This document shows, piece after piece, positions 34,029 to 46,003 of a stretch of DNA of 64,000 nucleotides. Source of the DNA: Scalesia atractyloides. Its lineage: Eukaryota > Streptophyta > Magnoliopsida > Asterales > Asteraceae. Below the pieces are notes generated by a model, which saw nothing but the letters and a program-made list of their open reading frames with translations, was not told the origin of the DNA and did no database searches. Every line of letters starts with the position of its first letter. Position 1 is the stretch's first letter. The stretch lies in NCBI GenBank assembly GCA_947069175.1, contig CAMTDV010000018.1, forward strand, positions 46,388,869-46,452,868. Reading direction: 5' to 3'. A program made the translations under genes and the position numbers.

Positions 34029-37000
34029 TCTATACTTACTATATATATTATACATATTCAAAGGGCAATGTTGGTTATTTGCCACTTTTTAAAGGTGTAT
34101 AAGACTTAGAAGCATGTCGTACAAGTTGGAAAGCACAAATGTTGAAAAGCATAAAACAAAAACCCTGGACCCATATTCATCCAATTTTTGGGCGGCCAAA
34201 ACTTTCATTCAAGTTTTGAATTCCTGCTTATCCCCACACCCATTACTGGCCTTTTCTTTTCATTTAGAGAGAGAATGAGAAAAGAGAAAGTGCAAGAGAA
34301 ATAGAGAGAGAGCTTGGTTCATCGTAGATCCATTAAGGGATTCATAATCTTTAATAGTGCACAATTAAAGTTTCAAGAGGTATTCGGTGTTGCTTACCGG
34401 AACGAAGACGTCCTGAGCTGGACATCATAAAAGAGAAGATTCGTGGTCTAATGCAGGTAATACTCGAGGAAATTTTATTTTTGTTCTATAATTATGTTAG
34501 TTCTTGATTTTTGTAGCAGGTTAGGTGGTGTATGCTTGTGTATGTCTGTTCTTATGATTCTTTTTATGTTTTTTGCATGTAGGCACCTGATTTTGCTAAT
34601 TAAGTACTAGAGATCCAGGCTTATGAAGTGAAATTCTTCATTGCAAAATCAAATAATCATCTTTTTTTATTAATTCATGTATAAATCCTTGGTAAGATTA
34701 TTTTCTCCAGTTCTCCATGATTAGGTTAAAACCCTTACTGTACATTTATGAACTTGTATTGATGATTAGTAGTTAAAAAATATCACCCTTTATATTTATA
34801 AATGATGGTTTCATTGGGGAAGATTTTACAACTAAATTGAACTTTGAGTTTTGATGTTCTTATAGTAAAATTGGGGGTTTTAAATATTTATTTCATATCA
34901 TCAATTTTATATGAAGAGAATTGTTAAAAGGATCATTTGAAACATGTTGAATCAATGGAATCAAGTTTTTTCTTTAATAAAAAGCAGTCTCTTATTCTGT
35001 GTTAATAATCTCTTTTGATTGTAAAGTTGTAAAAATTCACTGGTTATTTTTTATGAGATCATTATGTTAATGTTCTTGTGTTAGTTGTGAATAAATTTTG
35101 CGAGATATGGTGTGTTGTTGCGGATCCAGCAGATCCAGGTGTTTTCAAGTAAAAAAAATATATACTAAAATCTCAAATAAAACAAAACTAGAAACAGAGT
35201 TCAATTCAAAAAAGTATATCTAACAATATTTATCGATAACTTGTGATAGGGTTTGTGCATGGTTATGGCTATAATTGCTACACTGCCACTTATTCAGCTT
35301 TCTTCTAATAAAGAAGGTACGGTTTCTATTTTCCATTAACATTCTAGAAAAGTATTAATATATTTTGAAGTCACTAATTAAGCTATAACTATGTCATGTG
35401 TAGGAAATCACTACATATGATTACATCATAGCATTAAGATGGCATGAACAACAAGGAATCGGTGGTTTAACATGAAGTTTGTGCTCTACTATGACGGTAA
35501 TTGTTTTTTTTTATCACATGTATGATTCTTAGTTACAAACTGAACAAAAATTTATGTCAAATACGCCAACAAAGATTAGCAAAAGACTATCTGGACTCTG
35601 GAGATGCCTAATTGTGTATGATTCATTGGTTGAAACATGAGGTTTGTCTTATTGGTGTTTTCTCGAGGTGATTTTTATATAGAGAGGAACACATGAATAC
35701 TTCAAGATGCTTAGATACCTCATTCCTAAGATGTTAATAAGATCATATCAACACATGCGCATACCAAAAGTAATATTGATAAAGGTTTCCTGTTTCATTA
35801 TCCAATAAAATCCTATATCTTTTTGGTATAATTTTCTGGTCCACTTGTACTATTCATCATCCTTTATTGTAAACCTATACACCTTTTGTTCAACATAAAT
35901 GTGATTACTATTGGAAACAATCATTATTATTTTAATTGATTTTTTAAATAAAGGGCCATACGACTTTTGTACTGGAGCAGACAAGGCTTTCAGAAGAGTG
36001 TTATGGGTTTAAAGTTAAGAGAAATTTACTGTAATATAGGGTTAAATAATGGCTGCTATTGATTTGGTATTAATTTGGATTAAGTTGTAGGAGTATAAAA
36101 AAAGTCATGATTTTTCTATGTTAATCACCTGTAGCTTCAAACTTTCCAGAACATGTTTGTAGTTGTATATGAATTGAGATGAGGTGTTGAAAACTCTACG
36201 CATGTTTGACTTGATTTTGTTCTGAATTCATTGAAATTGTTTCGTGATTTTGTAGATAGGAGGTTGAAAACAATTCATGGAGATGGATAGACGGAGAACG
36301 GGCCGGAGCACATCACAAGCGGAGCATGTCCAGCAACCCAAATGGATACAACCTATGTAGGAAACGTGGCTTGAAGGTTATTGATTGCCCTAAACGAAAA
36401 TGTGAGAAATCGATCTATACATCCGTTAGCTTTTGGCTGATTAGAGTAATTCAACGTCGTTCATTGTTATTAAAATTGGATTTTGAATGCCAATCATGAT
36501 CTAGAATGCGAGAGTTGTTTCCCTGTGCATTAGTAACTTGTACTTGTACGATACAATCAATTAATGCAAACACTCATATCTTGAGACCATGGAATGCTTA
36601 GGTGGTTTTTGTTGTTTGTATGAGGCATGGGACTTTTAAGGAACCTGAGTTTGTTTTCAATATGGCATTAGAAGTGGGGTACATGAAAGATCAACCTCCT
36701 TTCAGATGAGGAGCTAATACTAAATTGCCCCTCGATAGGTTTTTACATAAAAGATCATCCTCCTTAAAAATGTGATATACACTTTCTGCTGATTCCAGTT
36801 CTATATTACATGCAAAAGGTACTTCAAAGTCATTTAATGGTGGTTTGTAGGTATCTTTTAACAGTCAGTGACGAATATCTTCAAAAATCCTAGAGTCAAG
36901 TGTGAGTAAATGAGCCTCTAAAATATGGTTTAAAAATTATATAAAAAATTTAAAAGAACATAAAAAAATGTTTTGTGGAAAAATTATGGGCCCCTAGAAG

Positions 37001-37902
37001 GGGGTTGAGTTCTGATTTTTCCGGTTGTACTATAACTCCAGTTTGCATGTGCTTGGTATTGGGTTCGATCATGTGACATTTTTTAGGTTCCTTTTGGTTA
37101 CTAAAACTCTTGTCATATACAAAAGAACTGGGCAACATGTTAAGGTTAAAGTGCGTATGTTGGAAATTAGCATAGCTTTAGAAACAAGTGAGAGAATGCA
37201 TGATTGTTTAAGCTTTTTTTTTTTTTTTCAAAATAGCTCATTTTAACTACTGGTATTTATTTTTTCTGAATCACATTATTGCTTTTTTTATTTGTATGGT
37301 TTATAAAAGTGGTTGCTTGGGTAGGGTTTTGCTAACCTTTTTTTCCTTCTTAGATCTTCAGAAAAACATTAAATATCACAGATATTGGTCATCATGTTCT
37401 AAATTTTCAAAACATTTATCATCAAACGCACAAACTCGCTAAATCGTCAATATAAAAGGTTGGATTACAACATTATTCTTGCTTTGTGCTCTCATAATGC
37501 TCTTTACCACCATACAAATGCCACCCTCCTGGGTAGGATTTTGTTAACGTGTGAACTTGTTCATCGATAGATGAAGGTAATCAACCCATATATAATACTT
37601 TAGGTGCGGACCTCCTTATCATCTGATTGTTTGGCTATTTTGGTTAAAAAGAGCTCATTTAATGAATTCTCATATTGATACTTTGTCTTAGTCAACCACA
37701 TATAATACTTTAGTCCCAAGTACCCTTTTTAATATTTTTGTTGTAAGTAGCTTTCCGTTATGTTTGTATTTAAAATTTGTTAAAAATTAGGCGTGCTCAC
37801 CGAAAGCACAGGTGAACCCACTAGAGGATTGATAAACTAACAGGAAATAAGTTTCGTGTTGTAAATTGTTGTCGCCGCTGCATCGCGCGGGTATCGTACT
37901 AG
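34029..37902 (+). mobile_element. Non-autonomous Helitron
   Basis: It begins TCTATACTTACTATATATAT after an A (34028). It ends with a GC-rich hairpin region (CCGC at 37875-37878, GCGG at 37887-37890) and CTAG (37899-37902) followed by T, so insertion is between A and T without target duplication. At 3,874 bp it has no Rep/helicase frame. An exon-like stretch with a possible donor (ATGCAG/GTAATA near 34455) and another segment near 36260-36400 may be captured gene pieces, but I recognise neither. A diverged copy of the 5' 80 bp occurs at about 39075. Confidence 0.7.
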
Positions 37903-40293
37903 TAAAATTATATAAAGATAAAACGTCTGGATAGTCCCTGTGGTTTGCTAAACTTTAACCTTAGATCCCTACATTTTAAAAGTTGCAGCTATAGTCCCCA
38001 ACTTTTACGCATTTGTTCTTTGATAGGCCCTGACGCGGATGGGGTTGTGTTGTGGTGTTAAGCGGGTTTGAAATGACCAAAATACCCTTAGTGTTAAATG
38101 AATACCTAAAAAGTTAAAAAGAAATATAATTGTATTCAATAATTTATGTGGTACCCATCTCCCACCCCACCCACTTCATCTTCCTCACTCTTCACCACCA
38201 CTTTTCACTACCACCATCATTCACCTTTGTCTGACTAGATCCGCCACCCTCCAACCACCACCATTCACAGGGATTATGGGCAGATATGAGAGAGAAGGAT
38301 AGGAGTGTCTATGGTACTTATGGTTATTGGACTATTGTAAAACACTTGAATCTTTACAAGATAAAAAGTAACAATGGTTGCCAAATAAAAAAAATGTGTC
38401 ATTTTGTTATTTATTCAATTTTAATTAGAAAATCTTCAGCCATATAAGCTCTTTGCTCGATTGTTTGAGTTATTGAAAGGGACCAGTATTCTGTATTTTG
38501 GAAATCCATCTAACACATGTTTTATATTACTATTATTTAGTAATTTGGAAGTCTAATTCACTATTGTTTCCTAAACTATGAAGACATAACCAATAATGTT
38601 AATTCTTGAGTATAAACTAGTATTTAAGACCTCGCGTTGCGGACGGACTGTTAAACTAAGCAACAAATAGATGTAAAAGCGTTAAACCGTAAAATTTATA
38701 CCAAACGTAAAAATAAAAAGAATTTCCATGCGTTATAGCAAATACATTGTCAATATCAGAAATCCTATGTAATAAAGCGAAGCACGTTGCGGCGGTACCG
38801 TTAAACCGAACAAAAATTAGATATAAAAACGTTGAACCACGCACACGCGTTGTGTAGTGTTAACTCCTAACTCAATTGGGTTTGAATTTACATAATAATA
38901 ATAGTTAAATACATTTATAAACTATATGTTATATTTGAATTAAAAGTAAAGCGTAAGGGTTATTTAGTACTTATACTCATACTCTAAAGAAAGATTATTA
39001 CTTTTAGTAATAGTTTAATGGAGGAAAACATAAATATATTTATGCAATAGATGCTTGTACAAATAGGTTTAAGACTTATATATATATAATATACATATTG
39101 CAAGGGTAACTTAGGTCATTTGCCAATTTTTAAAAAATGCAATGCTTTGAAGCATGATCTACAACCCATTAAAACATAACCACTTGACAGGGATAAATGG
39201 GCGGAATAAAATGTGCTTTTAAAAAATTGGTTATACGTCGGGTGGGCTTCCGGAAAACAACTAGTTCAACAATAAACACATAGCTAAATTCATTTCCAAA
39301 TTCAAACTCACTCATTATCTTTAGTGGTTCTTTCTCCCCCCCCCCCCCCTCTCAAATTGAACCCTGTAAATTTAGCATCGGGGTTGATGAAATAGAACCG
39401 GCATGCAGCGCGTCCATCCCTAGCCTTCCACCCCACAAACATTTGTTTCTCTCTTCTCTGTCTGTCGCCACTCATTCGTGATATTTGTTTATGTTGTGCA
39501 CCTTTTTTTAGCATTTTCCGGGCTTCAAGTCCACGCTAGGGCAAGGATTTGTTGTTGCCGACTTTCCCCTTCTCGACATGTCCCTAAATTGATGAGCATC
39601 TCTTCGTCGTTTCTGACAATGAGGACTTTGGATACGTCAATGAAGAGCGGAACTACCCCTACTCTTCCACATCAATTTTGTTTCTTCGGACGACTCTAAG
39701 TTCAATTCCTCTATTATCATTTGTTTAATTTGTTGGATCTGATTCAGAATTACGGTTATGACTTTAGGTTAACCAACATTGTCATATAATTAAGATGAAC
39801 TAGGTACCGTGTAGTTTAAGAATAATATTTTTTTGAAAACCTCTATTAAAAGCCTTTCTATAGTCCAGAATGTTACATATTACAACAAGACGTGGGTTTT
39901 ATGGTATTTGTGATAACTAAATTTTTTTGTCAGGTAGAGTTTTTGTTCATGTTCTTAAATGGTGAATTAGGTTAAAGGATAAATGATGCCAAGTTATTAG
40001 TATTCAGATGCACACCAAGTGTTTGATATAACGCCTAATCAGTGAAATTACAATTTGTGTTATAATGTGTTAGTTTTTTAGTTGAATATGCTTTACTCAT
40101 TTCAAAGTTGAAGTTTGTAAGAACTTGTTATCATAGTTTTAATATTTCGTGAAGCTAAAACAAGGAGGTTCTACGAACTGAGATGAGTTTTTTATGTGTT
40201 GAATAAGAATTATTCTGTTGAAACTTGATTGTTGAGATTAAGAAGAGTTTACTTTAGGAAGTCATGGAACGGTAGGAACACTCAAGAGAATAT
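37903..40293. other. Repeat debris between the Helitron and Sirevirus B
   Basis: No gene is supported. 37920-38110 resembles transposon ends with TAGTCCCTGTGGTTTGC and GTTGTGTTGTGGTG words. At 38617-38620 CTAG next to a GCGTTGCGG-rich stretch may be a minus-strand Helitron 3' end (weak). At 39075-39160 the text TATATATAATATACATATTG to CATTTGCC repeats the 5' end of the 34029 Helitron. A C13 run lies near 39336-39348. The stretch 39590-39700 reads DNEDFGYVNEERNYPYSSTS in one frame, possibly a captured exon of unknown origin. Confidence 0.5.
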
Positions 40294-40663
40294 TGTTGGA
40301 CCGATCAATGTCCATAATAGCGGAAACATTATGACATGATTACCAAATAACAAGAATTAGTCAATTAATCGTCAATTTTATTGATATAACGTCAAGTCTC
40401 CAAAATGACAGAGCTTCGGCTCTAAGATGCCAAAGTTACAAATGACCAAGACAAGCTAGCTATTTATAGGAATACAAGTTCGCCAGTGGGGAGATGAGTT
40501 CGCCCGAACCGGACATAGTCAAGTTCGGCCGAACTTGACTTCACAAACACTTCATGAGAGAACTTGTCCTATTTACATATAAATACGTCATTTCGCTAGC
40601 CTATTCATTTCTAAACTATACAGACTCAATATAAGACTAAGACATAGACATTTTGCACGAACA
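40294..40663 (-). repeat. 3' LTR of Sirevirus B
   Basis: On minus it runs from TGTTCGTGCAAAATGTC to GATCGGTCCAACA, 370 bp, with perfect TGTT/AACA ends. A TATA box (TATAAATAG on minus) is at 40460-40468. Upstream in U3 there are two palindromes of the AAGTTCGNNCGAACTT type at 40497-40510 and 40520-40537. The 5' LTR was lost or is hidden by the array to the right. Confidence 0.85.
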
Positions 40664-40676
40664 GACTCCCTCTTGG
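40664..40676 (-). other. 3' polypurine tract of Sirevirus B
   Basis: On minus CCAAGAGGGAGTC precedes the TGTT LTR start, matching the layout of Sirevirus A. Confidence 0.7.
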
Positions 40677-40728
40677 ATATCGTCTTCGTCTTGTATCAGT
40701 CTTCAAAAACTCTGTCTTCAGATAAACA

Positions 40729-43700
40729 TTAACAAACACGACCGAAGAAGTTCTTGAATGGCTTCTTTCGTCGCTCCTGCTTCGGATCTGGCATCTGATC
40801 TGTAGGAGGCACTTTATTCATGTACTGAAACCTTCTAAGCCTTGCCGCCCTACCTTTCTCGTGTATCGCTTCAAGACGCTTCTCTTCCTTTAAGAATTCA
40901 ACTCGTTCTACATCCCTCCACCTAGTTTCCCACATCCTTCCAGAGTTAACTTCTCGAGCATAACATACATTCACAACCCTTTGATATTGCATGGCTTGTT
41001 CCTTCTCACGTTCTTCGAATACAATCTTGCTATAGAACAAGCATTTGATATCTTCTCTAGAGCAGTTTACCAACCACATAGGATCTAGAATCCTGATGGT
41101 TCTCCACAAGCCTCTCATACCTGAAACCCAAGTATCTCAACCCTTTCCTTCGTGATATCCAGATGTTCCTCAAATCGTAACACTATAACAGCTTCGCATG
41201 TAGTAGGGTCAATCTGCCACCACTTAAACACTGGATAGAAATTTTGTTCGATTGGCATTAAGGGCATGTTCCTCATCGCTCTTGGTCGTTTCATAATCAA
41301 CATTATATCTTTTTCCCTGTCTTTTTGTTTGTGTTGATGCGACGACCTGGAATAAACGGTATCCAGTATTTAAATCCCTTTGTCGCTTCAAACTTGATCA
41401 TTTTCCACAATAACTGATCAATATACTTTATATGATAAGTAACATTCACGGTTTGGACAAGCTCCTCCACATCCCAATACGGTAAAGTCTTGAAATCAGC
41501 TAAATATTTGAAGTATTGCACTCCAAATTCCCTTTTGATTGCATAAACCTTAGCTCCTTGTACCACTTTCAACTGAGAATATCTCCCAACGACACGTCTT
41601 TATCTCTGGTAAAGAATGCTGGAGGACGTCGAAACTTACGTTCGCGCGGCATCTTTTTGAACCAGGATTTCTTAGCTTGAGCTATTTCCTCCTTTGTCAT
41701 TGGTTTCGGAACTTTGCCTTCTCGGATAGATTCTTCGATCTTTTCCTTCAACATATCTTCATCAAGTTGCTTTTACATCTTCTCAAAAGTAGGAAAACTA
41801 TCAGTGTTAGGACCGACGTACTTCACAGTTTCATCTCTTTCATCATAGAAGACCAATCCTCTACTATCACCCTGTTATACTCATCAGCTTCAAACTTTCG
41901 AATGTACTGATAATCATTTGGCTCAAATGTGTTAACATTCAACACTTGCTCTTCAATATCAAAGTCAAGTGTTTTAGCATCAACTTCGATCAACTTGGCC
42001 AAATCTTCTTTAGTGTAGTTGTGCACGTACTTGTCTTCCTCTACATTATGTTCAAGCATCAAGATCAAAGGCTTTGTGGGTACGGCAGCAACAGGCTTTG
42101 CAAACCTATCAACATCAGACATATCAATCTCTTCAGTTGGCCCTTTTTGTCCTGACTCCCCCTCAATTTGATCATTCATCTTGTTTGATTCATCATCCAT
42201 TAGAGAAGAAAAATCAAATTCATCAGAGACTTTTGCTTCACTGATTTTCATACCAACTCCTCCCTGATCATCATCATCAACCGCATTATTCCAATCTTCA
42301 TAATCAGAATCATCTTTCTTGTCATCATCATTTTTATCCTTATCTTCTGCTTCTTCATCGTCCTTTTCTTCAGAAGCAATTACAGGATCAGAAGGCTTGA
42401 CAGATTCGTTAACCTTAGTAACATCAGACTCAGAAGCTTTTTCAACATTCTCTTCAACAGACTTTTCTGCAGCCTCAGAAGATTTAGGTGCATCACCTTC
42501 AATACCTTTGCCCTTGCCACTAGCTGCGAGTTCTTTCTCAGATCTTTCTTTAGCCACTTGCCTATCTAAACGATCATACTCAGCAATGAAATCAATCCCA
42601 AGAGTATTAGATAAAACTTTCTGCATCCTTGTGAACCATCGATCATTTAGGGCTTGAATCGTTTTCAACTCAGCAATCTCTGTTTGCAGCTTTTCATTTG
42701 CGTCTTGCAAGCTCTCGATCAATGCTTTGAAGAATTCTCTTTCTCTTTCCAACACTTTTGACTTTATCATCCAACATCTCTTTCTCAACTGCGCTTTGAT
42801 TCATTCTCTTGATCAGCTCAGCTTTTTCTTCTTCATTCTTGGCTACTTTATCTTCCAAGATTTTCACATGCTTCTCTAGAAAATCCACATTTGTATCCGG
42901 AAAGAAATCATTCAGATCTTGAAGACTTACGGGCTCATTCTGCATATCACCAAACAAATTTGCAGTTGGAGTAGACTTTGGAGTAGCAGTCTTTGGAGTG
43001 GACTTCTTAGGAGTAGTACTTTCAAAATGAGAAGTCGTTGGAGGAACCGGAGATAAAATAATAGGCACTTCAAGTAATCCAGCCTCAGGAGGTTCTTGTG
43101 TGACTCCTGGATGTTCTGCCTCAGATGGAAAGATCACAGGAGGTTCTTGTGTAACTCCTGGATGTTCAGCTTTAGATGAAATAACAACAGGAGGTTCTTG
43201 TGTAGGAGGTTCTTGTGTTACTCCTTTCTCATGTGCGCCAGAAGGTTCTTGTGTAACTTCTGCACTTTTTAGCTTTCCTTTGTACCGACGACTAGCAGGT
43301 TTCTGAGATTTCTTTGCTTTCTTCCTGCCTTTTACCTAAGGGGACCCTGTAGTCTTTGTCGATGAAACTGTAACAGACTTCACACGCTTAGCTTTTTCTT
43401 GGGTCTTTCCTCATCAGACTCTTTTTCAAGATTTGGATCAAAATCAGCGTCAGTCTCTTTGACTTTTTCTGCCTCAGTCTCTGCTATTGTCTTTTTAGTA
43501 ATCTTTTCGAGAGAATCATCAGAATCATCGTCATTCTCGGAAGTAGCTGATATAACATCATCTTCTTGAGTCATTTTCTCAACTTCTTGACTCTCAGTAA
43601 CAATTGTTGCGCTAGAACCAGCTTCAGCTTGAACATTAACAGGTTCGTCTTCATCCACAAGCATTGTATCAACTTTCTTAGCCGCTCGCTTCTTTTTAGG

Positions 43701-44627
43701 CTTTTTGACTTCGGCTTTTAGAAACCATTCACTTCGAGCTTTTGGCTTGAAGACTTTAAACCATTCCTTCTCTGCGTTTAACTCTTTCTCGTCACTACTT
43801 CCATCTTTCCTCTATTTGTTATCGGCCGGCGCAATATAATTTTCATCTTTAATCGCCCCAAATACTGGCTTTGCTACCAGTGCTGAATCTTGTTTCTGGA
43901 ATTTTATAAGCTTTTTCACCGTAGTATCATCGAGGTGACTAAGATATAAGACGTCGTTTGGATCACGATCAATATTAGAAAACTTTTCATCGATGAGCAT
44001 CTGCACGAACCTTGGATACAAACACAATCTCGAATCTTCCATATTCTTTGACATATGTGTGAAAACAAGCTTTGAAAAGTTGAACGACTTCTTCAGAATC
44101 AACGCCGTTGCCATACAGGCCATGTAATCTTGAACATCGTCAAGGCCCGCTTTAAAGTGACTAAAAGTATGAATAATAGTGTGCATGAGAAGCTTGTAGG
44201 GGTTAGGCACTTCTCTTTTCTTCAACGTTGGCTTATTAACGCTCCCATTGTATCCCATACGGTAGAAACAACCTCTCACCATCTTTTCGTCCAAGAAAAT
44301 CGGATCATCCTTATTATCGTTGAATTGCAAGATCCTTCGTATATCATCTTCAGTAACGGTGATCTCCTTAACTTCATTTCCAACTTAAACAGATGAAATA
44401 ATGGTCTTCTTATCTTCCCTGAGCTTCGCGTTCATCCAGAAATTATAAGTATGTGAATGATAAGACACTGTGCGCTCTGTAATGGCTCTATGTATTGGAT
44501 AATCTTTTAGGAACTTCAAAATACTTTCGTACTCCTTCAGCAACGGACATATCGCCTTGTCAAGCGTGATGCAAGTATTATGGAACTTAGAGAAATCCAT
44601 AGAAATCACTCGCGCTGGTACTTGAGC
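40729..44627 (-). pseudogene. Sirevirus env-like extra ORF, second copy
   Basis: About 1,300 codons in several frames, with the same order as 3166-7095: an N-terminal domain from MDFSKFHNTCITLDK with GCFYRMGYNG and LYPRFVQMLIDE; a Lys- and acid-rich stretch (43380-43800); a segment with Thr/Pro and EPPEAGLLEVP text near 43050; coiled-coil-like heptads (42700-42900); a long acidic region (42150-42450); and the basic C-terminal domain (KFRRPPAFFTRD, RPRAMRNMPLMPIEQNFYPV, LWRTIRILDPMW, ending NFFGRVC). Stops lie at about 44385, 43809, 43380 and 41755. No signal peptide or transmembrane stretch is seen. Divergence from the first copy is high in the linkers and low in the two end domains, as expected if only those are constrained. 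Confidence 0.8.
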
Positions 44628-44651
44628 CTGAAAACGACGCAAAAACAATTA
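44628..44651 (-). promoter_or_regulatory. Candidate 3' splice site before the env-like ORF, second copy
   Basis: On minus a CTAAT branch-like word is followed by a T-rich tract and TTTTCAG at 44628. The env-like frame follows. It is the same signal at the same place as 3127-3161. Confidence 0.5.
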
Positions 44652-44699
44652 GCACGCATTACAAGGAAAAGTAACAAAAATTTTCAACACATTTGCATC

Positions 44700-45520
44700 A
44701 AGTTCGGGTGAACTTGATGTGAGTTTAACAATCTGATTTAGTCAAGTTCGCCCGAACATGCACTTCAAACATGTTCAATATCCTTTTGTAAGTTCGGTCG
44801 AATTTACACTCAACATTATTTTCAGATTTCAAAGTTCAAGTTCGAGCGAACTTCCACTTTATTCATAAGATTTGATTTAAACCTAGGTTCGGTTGAACAT
44901 GTATACCAATCAGATTTATATAGGTCTTATTAACAAGTTCAGTCGAACATGTCAACAAGTTCGGCCGAACATGTCAACAAGTTCGGCCGAACTTGTTGTC
45001 ATCTTCAACAAACCTGCAATTACAATACGTGACCAATCTGATCGATTCTAACCAAATCCATGGTCGATTTTTATTGAATAACATGATTATCAGTCCAATT
45101 TGACCATACAAACCCTAGATCTATCATTATTAACAAGTTTTAGATCTAAGTTCATTTTTTCAGTCCAATTAACGGTTATAATCCCAAATTCTCACATCTT
45201 CCATTGACAACGGTGTGCGAATCACCAAGATCAATATAAATTTTTGCAGTATAGCGGCGTATTTTTGCCAATTTCACACAATCGCTCAACTTTGGTTAAG
45301 TTCGCTCAGAGAGAAAGTTTCTGTGATAATGAGTTCGGTCGAACTTGCAAGGCATTTATACCTTGGCAAGTTCGGGTGAACTTACAAGCCCAAGTTAAAA
45401 GGCAAGAGCAAGTTTGGGCGAACTTATTCTTTCACAAACCAACATTAACGCAAGTTTGGTCGAACTTGCTATAAACAGAAAACTTTGAACTTTAAGCAAG
45501 TTTGGCCGAACTTACCTAAA
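44700..45520. repeat. Cluster of AAGTTCGNNCGAACTT palindromes
   Basis: At least twelve copies, perfect or with one or two changes, including 44700-44715, about 44744-44758, 44790-44805, 44838-44853, three between 44935 and 44997, and others near 45332, 45368, 45415, 45451 and 45497. The centre varies (GG, GC, CC, GT, AG) and the arms are kept. Further copies are in the LTR. Several are separated by short ATGTCAACA spacers, which suggests local amplification. Confidence 0.92.
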
Positions 45521-46003
45521 ACCCATTTCAAGTTTTTAGTTTTTGCAATTTAGACCCTGAACTTTCCACTTTTTACCAGTTCTGAAAATCCACTCAGTTG
45601 ACCAAGTCCAAGCTAATGACCTTGGTTAACCGATTTGTCTGCCGAGTCCAAGTTAATAACCTCGGTTTGACCCGTTACGAACAAATTGTTGATATTTTCA
45701 AAATTAAAATTTCAAATTAATGAACTTTTCATCGTTTTGGCTTTTCAAATTTTAGAGATTAGCTCCCAGCCCTTTGTCAAAGAGATTCCCACTAGTATAG
45801 CACCTTACCAGACTTCGAAGATCCGTTCTCCAACATTGGTTTGCTGAAAACAATGAAGAAACAAAATCATATGTTTTTGAATTTTAAAATTTTCAAATGT
45901 TTTTGTATTTTCTCTAACATTTCTCCCCCTAAAATCAAAACATAATTTTGTATTTTAGTTTTTAATAAAATTCTAAACTAGAAAGATATAGACAAACCAA
46001 TGT
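45521..46003 (-). other. Sirevirus B spacer after pol, with internal polypurine tract
   Basis: Non-coding. On minus TTTTAGGGGGAGAA at 45921-45934 lies just past the pol end, the counterpart of 1174-1187. Text near 45600-45680 (CCAAGTCCAAGCTAATGACC) corresponds to GGTCATTAACTTAGACTTGG near 2380 in Sirevirus A, so the spacers are homologous. Confidence 0.65.

Noticed and set aside
34029..37902. Autonomous Helitron with Rep/helicase
   Set aside because: No long frame and no helicase motifs in 3.9 kb.
42319..42657. Ser-rich + strand frame at 42319-42657
   Set aside because: Antisense of the acidic segment of the second env-like ORF.
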